Notes under the pieces: generated by a model | Databases searched by the model: none | What the model saw: only the letters and a program-made list of their open reading frames with translations | Told to the model about the DNA's origin: nothing | Part shown: positions 10,901 to 22,400 of the stretch, piece by piece | Position numbering within the stretch: the first letter of the stretch is position 1 | Layout of the letters: each line of letters starts with the position of its first letter | Translations under genes and position numbers: made by a program | Source: Arbacia lixula | Lineage: Eukaryota > Echinodermata > Echinoidea > Arbacioida > Arbaciidae | DNA length: 64,000 bases | Direction of reading: 5' to 3' | Assembly: GCA_963669155.1 (NCBI GenBank) | Contig: OZ022579.1 | Span: 23,879,770 to 23,943,769, forward strand

Positions 10901-12006
10901 GAGTATCACTCTTTTCCCTCTCAATCATGTTATGGATTTTTATTTAAATAAGGACGCACAAAAACTGTACACAGCAAGGTAAGTAATTTTCATCAACAGT
11001 TTGGCTTAATGGTAGGCAATAATGTGCTTTATTGTTTACTTTGTTTTAGATTGTTTGAGTAGAAAGCCATTATGCATTATGTATCATTGTATCTGAGATG
11101 AGGATAGAAGAAGGCGGGCGGGAGGGAAGAGGGGGAAGACGAGAAAAAGAGGAAGGGAGGAGAGGAAGATGTGGGATGTAGGAGCAGGATGAGGAGAGGA
11201 GTAGGGAACGGAAGGGGACGAGGAAGGAGGAGGAGAAAGAGGAAGATCGGGAAAATTATGTGTATGCGGAGATATGGGGGCAGAGGGTGAAAAGTGAGGG
11301 GATGGAGGAAGAGATAATTTGTATGGAGAGGGAGGGGGGAGATACAGAATGGAAAGAAGGAGAAAATGATCAGGGATAGATGAGGTGCATTAGGCAGTGT
11401 TAGGGGAGAAATAGAGGGTGGGGGATAAGGGAAGGTGGAGGAAGAGGAGGAAATAGAGGAAGGAACTGAGGAAGGGGAGGGAAAAGAAATTCAGGAAAAG
11501 ATGGGGTGTATGAGGAGAGGGATATAGGACGTAGAGGGAAAGGGGAGGATGTTAAGGAAGAGAAAGAGGAGAAGGAAGAGGGGGAACTAGAAGAGCGGAA
11601 GGAGAAATAGAGGAAAATCAGAGATAGATAAGCTACGTGAGGAGAGGAATAGGGAACAATGTGGTGGGGGAGGGGGTTGGTAATCAAGGGGAGGAGGTGG
11701 AGAAGGAAAAGAGGAGGATAAGAATATCAGGGATAGATGAGCAAGAAAAGGAGTAGGAAAAGATTAGGAATGAAAGAAAGAGGGCAGAAGAGGGAGGCCG
11801 TGGATAGATGAGCTGCATAAGGAGAAAAATACAGGACGGAGGAAGGAAAAAAGAAGTCTTAATGAAATTGCAATGGGATGAAGTTAGGCGGAAGAGGTAG
11901 GTCGAGGAAAGGGTGAAGGGAAGGAGAAGAAGAAAAATTACCTGAACAAAACAAGTGAATGTCCTTAAACTCCACGTTAGCTTTTCCTCTTCCACCTTCC
12001 CTTTGC

Positions 12007-12051
<45 letters not shown>

Positions 12052-12070
12052 CACGCATACACACAACACA

Positions 12071-12116
<46 letters not shown>

Positions 12117-15100
12117 TGTGGGAACACAATGCTCTGCAGAAAGGATTATATTTCAGGTCCACTGCAAGCTTTTCTCGGGGTAATGGAGTGTTCAATGACC
12201 TACTTGTGATAGAATGCATTTATATTCAAATGGTTTTTTTTATCATATTCCCGACGTTTTAACCAAGTCAATAGGCAGACCCAACTAAAGTTTCTTTTGT
12301 ACAAACTTGGATGTTCTGTATCAACCAGAAGAATCAATTTTAATAGCTACGAATCATACAGACCATGACATGCACCAATGAATGGAATGTGCCCTTATTT
12401 CCCACCATAATATATTACTATGCTATCCAAAGATTTTTTTTCTGAAAAACACAAAGGGTTGTTTGGTCACTGCACTGGTCATTGTTGTTAACCCCTGCTC
12501 CTCAGAGGGGGGGGGGGGGGGGGGGGGGCAGGGATAAGCGCTCTTCCTAAATTCCCCTTCTGCAGCTTCTCCCTCCCCTCTCCCTCATTTCGTAAATGGT
12601 CTGTTGCATCTTTTTTTATTGATTTCTCAAACATAGCAAATATTTGAAAGCTCACAGCATTATTTTTTTTCTAAATATTTGTACAAAGTGTGTCTTGTAT
12701 GTACTAATCGTCTGTGAAAAGTGTGACATATGTGTTGTATGAAAGTTTGTGATTACTTTTGAACCGAGTTAAAACAAATTAAACTATTAAACGAGATTTC
12801 GACCCCAATGATGACGTACCATTACTTCCCCCTTACCTTTCAAGACACAAAGTGCATTCCAGGCTCTATATTATCATGATTACCAACAAGACAAGACTAT
12901 TTGAGCTATATTTGTGATACATGGAAGCGGAGATGAACAGATCTGAGCAGTACTCTAGAAGGTCAAACATCCGCATTTTCAGACTTGCTGAGACGAAGGG
13001 GGAGAACACCGATACCCTCATCGCTGACATGATCACTCAGAAGCTGGGTGTGTCGATCGACCCAGCGAGTGACATCGACCGCTCGCACAGGACTGGCAGA
13101 CCTCGCGATCCCAACGAGCCACCATCAGGACCGGGCCCTACATCTGGGACATCATCAGCTGACAGAGCGCGCCCGCGTCCTGTCATAGTTAGGCTTACGA
13201 CCCACAGGAAAAACCGCGAAATCATCCTAGATAGGAAAAAGTTGAAAGGCACACGGATAGTAATTGTAGAAGATCTCACTATCGAAAATCAGAAACTCCT
13301 GGCCGCAGAGACATGCATGATGACTTTTTGAATGAAACTGCCGATTTATTGCCAAATGAATATAATGTTATCCCGTTGACTAATAAGACACTGCCTTTCA
13401 TTAATTTAAATTGCAGGAGTCTAAAAAAGAATTTGGATATTTTTGAGACTGTAATTTTATCCTTTAAAAATAAATGCTGTTATTGCCTTGTCTGAAACTT
13501 GGCTTTCTGACAATGGAACTACATGTATTTCAAGATGGGTATTCTTATATTGGTAATAATAGAAAAGGAAAAGGAGGTGGTGGTGTTGGTTTCTATGTAA
13601 GAAATGATATAAAATTCATTAGACGAAATGATCTTGATATTTTTAATGAAATTATTGAATCTCTCTTTACAGAAATTCGTACCAAATACAAAAATGTTGT
13701 TCTTGCCACCATTTATAGACCGCCCTCACAGTCAGTTGTAGAATGTTTGCATTGTCTTGAACACCCATTAATTCAGGTATCAACTGAACATAAGGAATGC
13801 ATTTTAACTGGTGACTTTAATATTAATTCATTGAACACTTCACACTGTTCTGATGTAGATAAATTTGTTGACTTTTTAATGACATACTCTTTCATCCCAT
13901 TGATTCTCAAACCCACTAGGGTAACTGAAAATTCTACATCTCTTATAGATAACATTTTTGTAAATCGACCTGAAAAAAATTAAGAATATGGTATTATAGT
14001 GTGCGACGTAAGTGATCACTTTCCCATCTTTTGTCATTACAGGGTTGAATTAGATATATATGTTGAAACTACGCATAAACGTGAGATAAATGATCAATAT
14101 ACTGCTAGATTTTGTGAAAATTTAAGCCAAATTGATTGGGATAGATGTTTACAAAACGGTGATGTTAATAATGGATTCAAGGTGTTCATGAAATTAATAA
14201 CTTGTGTATATAATAGATGTTTTCCGCTTGGGGAGCGTAAACAGAAATGTACTATGTATAAGAAGTCATGGTTTGATAGAAGTCTTAACAAAATGTGCAA
14301 TAAGAAAAATGCATTGTATTCAAAGTTTGTTAAAAATCCAACAGATTATCGTCAGAATGTGTATACTACATACAGAAACATAGTAAATGCTGAAGTTCGT
14401 CAAAGAAAAAGAAAATTACTATATGAATCAAATCAAAAATACTAAAAAATGATATGAAAGATACATGGAGAATCATAAATAAGCTTTTGAATAAAACTCG
14501 GGAAAAGATACAGCTTCGCATTTTGCAGCCGCATGGTCAGTTTATTTATGATCAACATGTTATTGCTGACACTTTCAATGAGTTTTTTTTTGTTGTAATA
14601 TTGGGTCAGAAATAGTGGTAAATATTGCACCCACATCATCACATTTTACAGATTTTTGCTTCCAAATGATTATTCACATTCTATGTTTTTAAAACTTGTT
14701 GAAATGTGTGATATTCTTGAAATTGTAAATAGTCTAAAATCTAATAAAAGCCCAGGATATGATGGCATAAATATTAGTATTATAAAAAGGTGTATTATCT
14801 TGTTTGTAAAACCATTGTGCAATATGTTTAATTTGTCTATTGAAGAAGGTGTGTTTCCAAACTGTTTAAAAACATCAAAAATAATTCCTATTCATAAGGG
14901 GGGTTGCAAGAATACTTTAACTAATTACAGACCTATTGTTTTCTAAAATATTTGAGAAACTGATTTATAAACAATTGATGGATTATTTGATAAAGAAAGA
15001 TATTTCATAAGTAAAACAATTTGGTTTCAGACAAGGGCATTCCTCTTACATGGCTCTCATGGAATTCACTAATACATTATCAGAAGCCTTTGAAAATAAA

Positions 15101-16378
15101 CAGATATTACTTGGATTGTTTTTAGATTTGTCAAAAGCCTTTGGTTGCATTGACCATAAAAGTTTGATTAAAAAGATGGAGCATTATGGTATAAGAGGCA
15201 TTGCCCAGAATTGGTTTCAAAGCTATTGATGTGATCGAGTGCAATATGTGTTTATTGGAAATGAATCGTCTACTTATCGTGATATAAATATTGGTATACC
15301 TCAGGGTTCTGTATTAGGGCCCTTACTGTTTCTTTTATATGTGAATGATTTACTAGTTCCAGATGATACTAATATAATTTTATCTGGTAAAGATGTAAAT
15401 AGCCTGTGCTTAACATTTAACAATGAACTTCGCTCAGTCAGTAATTGGTTCCTTGCAAATAAGCTTAAATTAAATGTCGATAAAACTTGTTGTATGCTCT
15501 TTAAACCCAAAAATAAGATTATCGTAGAAGATGATGTGAATATACATATAAGCTTGTTTAAGATTCCCCTTGTTAAATCAAAAAAGTTTTTAGGTATTAT
15601 AATAGATGATAAACTTTTATGGAAGGAACACATAGGTAGCCTGTGCACAAAAGTAAGACAAGGAATTGATGCAATAAATAGACTTAAGGACATTGCACCA
15701 CTTAGTATCATTGTTCAGCTTTATCAAACTATTATTTTACCACATCTTACTTATTGTAATATAATTTGGGTAAATTGTGCCATGACTCACCTCAGTAGAC
15801 TTAACACTTCAAAGATATACAATTAGAATTATCACAAACTCCAAGCCTCGTGTTCACACTGGGCCATTATCTAAAAAACTCAAGTTGTTAAAATTGTATG
15901 ATTTACATGTTGTTCAGACAGCTCGTTTTATGTATCTTTTGATAATGGAAATCTACCATCATTATTTGATTCCTATTTTGTTCAAAATAAAAAAAAAAAA
16001 AGGCAAACTGGAGATTGCGACGTTTCGACCACTATGCTAGTCTTCGTCAGGCAATGTGGACAATAGTTGTTGTTGTTGTTGCTGGTTGATTTTAGGCGCG
16101 TGTTCAATCACACCAGATTATGTACACGCCGGCATTGTAGTGGGTCGAATGCAGCTACACGTCACTGAGGAGGTGGCTGGCTCTCCGGAAAGGAGTCTAC
16201 GACCCTGTACTGTGCATATTAAGTTTGTTTGTTTAGTTTACTGTTTAGAATTTATGTTGTTAATAATTTTTGTTAGAGGTGCATTGAAGTTGATTAGAAG
16301 TTGATTGTTACATTTTTTTTTCTTTGATAATTTATTTAACTCTCTTTCTCTCACGATTTTCAGCGAGCATATTTTTCT

Positions 16379-16415
<37 letters not shown>

Positions 16416-19400
16416 AGTTCTTTACTTTCTTTTGACATGTATAATACAAAAACTACAGACTGAGGGAGAAGGAGATCGAGAAAAAGAAGAGAGAGAGAGA
16501 AAAAAATATAAAAAAGGAAGAGCATAATGTTTTGGATACTGTAAATACTGTAACATGCATTTGTAGTTCCTGTGAGAGGCAAGTGCAACCTTGTTAACGT
16601 TCTCTCATATAGATACTGTAGAACAAAGAACAACAAATTTAATCTATGGGAACAATCTGATAATCATGTATTCACGCTTCTAGAGAATGTACAAAAAAGT
16701 GATTGGTCTCAAAACTATCCCTTTGAGATAGCTACTGACCGAACTACTGTAATTGATATCTTAATGCAATGCACAAGACACAAGACACAAGAATAAAATG
16801 TTTATTATTCTGCTCACCTTGTTTCATGCTTTTTGATATATGATATAGCAAGATGTCATGGGTATATCTAGACATACACATATACATACACACACAGAAG
16901 AGGGGAACAAACAGCGATAAACAACAAACTATACTTCATTTTATTTCCTCAAAACAATTTCAAACCACAAACAATGTTGAAACAATTTCGAAACAATTTC
17001 AAACCACATGCATGTAACTACTTTTCCAGATGAACATACTGTAAGCACATAAGTGTGCTCGAAAAAAAAAAAAAAAAAAAAAAAAAGGGAAGAAAAAAGG
17101 GTTTGGTTTGGGAGGGCAACTACATACTTGTGTGATCGCTCTTCCAGTGATTAAATATACATAAATAAACCAGATACAATACATATATACGTACACACAT
17201 GCACATATATATAAATATATGTACACATATACATATATACTCATACACATACACACATATAAATCAATGCTAATTTGTGAATGAAGGGGATGCGCATGTG
17301 GGACGAACTTCCTTGTCATTTTGCTGATTCTGGAGTACTTAATCAGATATACTTGTATTTATCTGTTGTTTTGATGTAACGTATAACTAGAGCATGGTTC
17401 TGTTTAGTACCTAACAGATGTTTTATGGTTATGTTTTTTTCCCGGATACACGTAAAGAGTTGTTTTCTTTGTTCCTTGTATTCCTTACAATGCAGTAAAA
17501 AATGTTCAATTGTTTCGTGCACTTTACAGTAATCGCAAAGCCCGCTTTCATGTCTGTTAAGACGAAATTTATAAAAATTTAAGTTACACTTTCCCAGTCT
17601 TAATCTGTGTATGATTTTCTCATCTCTTCTGTTACTGAGATTGATCTGAGATTTTGGTTGTATAATAGGTTGAAGAGAGTAAAAGAATCTACCCGTTGTA
17701 TTGGAATCCCACTGCATTTGCCAAATTTGTTTGTAAAAATAAATCATGTGATTAACTAGTTCTTTTCTGCATCTGGGGACTGCTATGTCAATATTTTCTT
17801 TTAGGGCAGCTTTTTTAGCCAAATAGTCTACATGCTCATTTCCGGCTATACCACAATGAGCAGGAACCCATTCAAAATGAACCGTGATACCATAAGTATT
17901 CAAATATGTTATTTTTTCTGATATTTCCCTTATGATACAGGATTCTTTCAAATTATGTATTGCCTCGATAGCGGAAATCGAATCACTTAAGATGACAACA
18001 GACAGGGGGAGGGCCTCTTCAATCCATCCCAGAGCGAGAAGAATAGCAATTAATTCTGCCCTCATGATCCCTACTGGGGAAATTCTGTATAGTCTTTCTA
18101 TTTTAAAATATGGTATATAATAAGCAACTCCTGTCATGCCATCTGCTAGCTTAGACCCATCCGTGAATATTTTTACATAATTTTGCCATTTTGTTGAGAC
18201 GACTTCGTTTGTAACCAACTGTAATTCAGCTGGTAAGCTATTTTGTTTGGATACTTGTGTGTGGATATCTAATGATATTTGCGGTCTAGCGTAAGTCCAG
18301 AAAGGTATATTGTGAATATAGTCTGATTGCTTTTCCAAGAGAGAGACCTGTAATTTACATGCTCTGTTGCGTATTGGTCCTTTACCTTCGGGCCATTTGT
18401 CATATTCATATTGCCAGCAACTTTTCAAAACCTCTTTTGTTGGGTGGTTCTCTTTTCGAGTTTCAAGATAGAATTTATATTTGTCTACAAAAAGATTTCT
18501 CCTAAGTTCTAGTGGGGGTTCTCCACATTCCACTTGGAGGGCGGCTAGCGAGGTAGTTTTTGTAGCGCCAGTAACAATGCACAATGATTCATGCTGGATT
18601 GAGTTTATTTTTTTTAAAACAGAGGAGGATGCCGCATCATACGCTTCACACCCATAGTCTATTACTGAGCGTATAAGGCCTTTGTATATCATGAACAGTA
18701 TATTTGCATTTTTCCCCCAGGAAGTTCCTGAAATACAACGTAACAAATTGATGCGTTTCTTGCATTTTGCAACTAGCTTATTGACATGAGTATTCCATGT
18801 TAATTTGGCGTCAAACCATATACCTAGAAATTTGTGTTCTTTTTTCTGAGTTATATTTTCGTTATTTATTTTCAATTCAATATCTTGAAATCGTTTTTTC
18901 CCAAAGACGATTGCACAAGACTTAGTAGACGAAACACGTAGGCCCCAGCACTTGCATATTGATTCTATTTGTGATAGGGCTAATTGTAGTTTGTGTTGAA
19001 TAAACTTGATATTTCGGTTGGAGAACCAGATACATAAATCATCAGCATAAATGGAAATGTTTACTGTATTTGAGACATTAGAAAAATCATTTGTCATAAA
19101 ATTAAAGAGTAAAGGGCTAAGTACGCTGCCTTGTGGAATTCCACATTCTAGTACTTTGTGAGATGAGAGTTGTCCCTCTAATCTTGTTTGACAAGTTCTG
19201 ATTTTTAAAAAGGAATCGATCCATTTGAGAATATTTCCAGTAATGCCTTTTTCATATAATTTGATAACGAGGCCCCGACGCCACAACATGTCATACGCTT
19301 TTTCTAGATCTAGAAACACTGCAACTGTATATTCTTTGTTTGCTAAAGCTTTATGGATGTCAGTTTCTAGTCTAATAACATGGTCTGTTGTACTTCTCTC

Positions 19401-22400
19401 CTTTCTAAAACCCGCCTGTAAGGGCGTAATCAAATCATATCGTTCAATAAACCAGGACAGACGATTTTTAACCAATCTTTCCATTAGTTTACAAAGTACT
19501 GGGGTAAGAGATATGGGACGGTAGGAATTTGGATTAACTGGGTTTTTACCTTGTTTTAGAACTGGAATTAAAATGGCATGAGTCCATTGGCATGGCAAAA
19601 TAGAATTCTCCCATATTTCATTGAATAAATTTAAGAGGTACTTATGTAAAGGTTCTGGTAGGTTAGTGATCAGGCATGATCGGATTCCATCCTGACCAGG
19701 TGCTGTATCTTTCATTGCTCTCAGAGCTTCCGTTAATTCCCATAGTGTGAAAGGTTTATTTAGATCTTCATTTGATTCATCATCTAAATGTATATCTACT
19801 TTCTGAAAGAAATCGTCTTCATTCTTTTGAGATGTTTCTTTATTTAAGTTTGAAATGTTATTACTGAAGATGTCCAAGAAGATTTCGGACTTATCTTTTG
19901 GTGTAGTAATAGGTTTTTCATTTACGATTAGATCTGGTATTTTCTTTTTGCTATTTCTAATGCGTTTAACTTTGTTCCATACTTCACCCAGATCTGTCAT
20001 CCGATTCATGTTTTTGCTTTTGGAAATCCAATATTCCTGTTCAGCGTTGCGAATAATTTTCTGTGCAATTCGTTTTTTGTCTGTATAGGATAAAACATCA
20101 TCCGAGGAAAAAGATCGTCTGTTTAGCTTATTCCTAGCAGTTTTTCTTTCTTGTATAGCTTTTTTACAGGATTCATTCCACCAGGGAACCGGATCTTTGA
20201 ACTTACCTTCCTTCGTTTTACGAAGAATTTCTGATGCAGATTTCAGTATTGCCTCTACTATAAAATCATATTTACCTTGTATGTTTAAGTTTGAGTATGT
20301 CGTATGGCAAATTGCACCAAAGTATTTAGTTATTGACTTTTTATACTTTTTCCAATCAGCATTCTTAAAAGAAATATTGCTCTTCGGATTGATGCAGTTA
20401 GCGCTTGGTGGAAGAGGTACTCCTATATGACAATTTAAAAGAAGGTGGTCGCTACCAAAACAGTCGTTTGTAACGCTCCACTGACATTTGCTCGATATAG
20501 CTTTCGAAGCCAGAGTAAGATCAATGTTTGAATATTTTCCAGAGTGTGGGTCTAATCTGGTAGGGGAGCCATCGTTAACTATTACAATATCATTTGCGGT
20601 AATAAACTCCTCAATAGTTTTGCCATTGCTATCTGTATGGTCACTTCCCCATATAACATTATGCGAGTTGAAGTCACCACATATAACATAATTATCTTTC
20701 AAGTTATGAAGCAAGAGCTGCAAATCTTCAGCTTCTATTTTTTTGCAGGGGTTATAATAATTTACAACTGAGAAGACATGATCGAGATATATATTGACTT
20801 TTTGGAATTCTTTTCCTGGAGGAGTATCAATGATATCATAAGGTATTGAGTTATGAATATAAAAAGCTAGCCCTCCGTGATTATCTGCTCTGTTTTTTGT
20901 TAATAAAGTGTAGTTCGGAAAATCAAGAGTATTGAAATCATGAAACCATGTTTCTTGGAGACATATAATATATGGTGTTTCACTGCTCCGTAACATCGAA
21001 TAATAGAATTCCATTCCATGTGCGTTCATGCTCTGAGCATTCCACTGTAAGATATGAATCATGATAAACGAAAAGACTAAAAACGGTCTGGGTTTAAACC
21101 AGAGGGAGCGAGTAAACAAAAGCCCCCTATTCATGCTGTAAGTCGAGTTTGAACTACTTCGGGAGAGACTGCCGGTATATTTAAGTATTTTTGGGCAGCA
21201 TCGATGACAAGATTGATTTTGTTAGAGTTAGAGGAATTTGGATTCATGTTATTAATAACATGTACAATGAAAGATAAAAAGTCGATGGGGTTAATAGAGA
21301 TGGGAACTTGATAGGTTTCATTGCTAGTACCAGCTTCATTGTTTTGGGTTTCTATTGTCATCTGTTTGGGTTGTGTAGAAGGGAGTGGTTGGGTACTAGC
21401 ATTGGTAGCACCGTTGTTGTGTGGTACCGAACGTTTGGAAGTGGAAGGGCGTTGAGGAAGTGGGGGCGGGGCGATTGTTGGTTGAGCTTGAGGGATACTT
21501 ACCTCTGTGGGTACTTTCAATGACATTTCCCGCTTGGCGGCATGAAAGTTTTTCGTCGCATCTGCGTAAGAGATTTTTTCGTTTAGTTTAATCTGCTGGA
21601 TTTTTATGGCGTCCTTATACCCAGAGCAACCTTTATACGCAGCAGAATGATTTTGGTTGCATCTGCAGCAGGTTGGATTTTCTTTGTTGGGACAGTCATT
21701 AAATGAGTGGCTGCCCCCGCAGCGCACACAACGCACATTGTTCGAGCAGCGCTCCTGCGTATGTCCAAACCTTTGGCATTTGTAACACCTTGGAACGGGG
21801 GGGACGTAATCTTCCACTTTGTATAACTCGTAGGCAAAGGTTATTTCTTTAGGTACAGTATTGCGCTCAAAAGTGAGGAGAACAGATGGGGTATTCTTCA
21901 ATACCCCATCTATTCTCCTCTTAAATCGTCGTACGTGGCTTACCTTTTCACTTTTGAGGTGTTCAAGAAGTTCCAGCTCCGTAATGTCCGTACTTACCTT
22001 TATAACTCCTTTCTTTTGATTTGCGTTCGGATTAAACTCACTTATCTTAACTTCAGTTCCCGCGAGATGCGTGATTGATAGAAGCATGGCGTATTGTTTG
22101 GTATGAAAACAGGTTACGTGGATTGTTTTTTGGTTTCGTACGACTTTTTTAACATGGCCGATATTTTGGTGAAGGGACTGAGCGATTTTAATGGGGTTAG
22201 CTTTGGCTATATTGGCTTCCACGCCCGTAATGGTGGCCGTCAATTGTGTTTTATTGTTGATTACCGAGTCTTTTCCTTTCGCTGTCTCATTTTCTTTTTT
22301 AGGTGATTCTGTTAAGGTGCTCGTTCTTGGTCTTTTCTTTCTGCCTCTAGGACTAGTAGCGGTTTGCCATTTCATCGTTTCTTCCCTTTCACTTTCACTT

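Noticed and set aside
11400-12127. Ser/Pro/Phe-rich minus-strand frames
   Set aside because: Caused by the purine tract and the CA repeat; no domain and no splice signals.
16572-16796. 74-residue frame followed by AATAAA
   Set aside because: Could be the end of a gene or element ORF, but I recognise no motif and it lies in the transposon nest.
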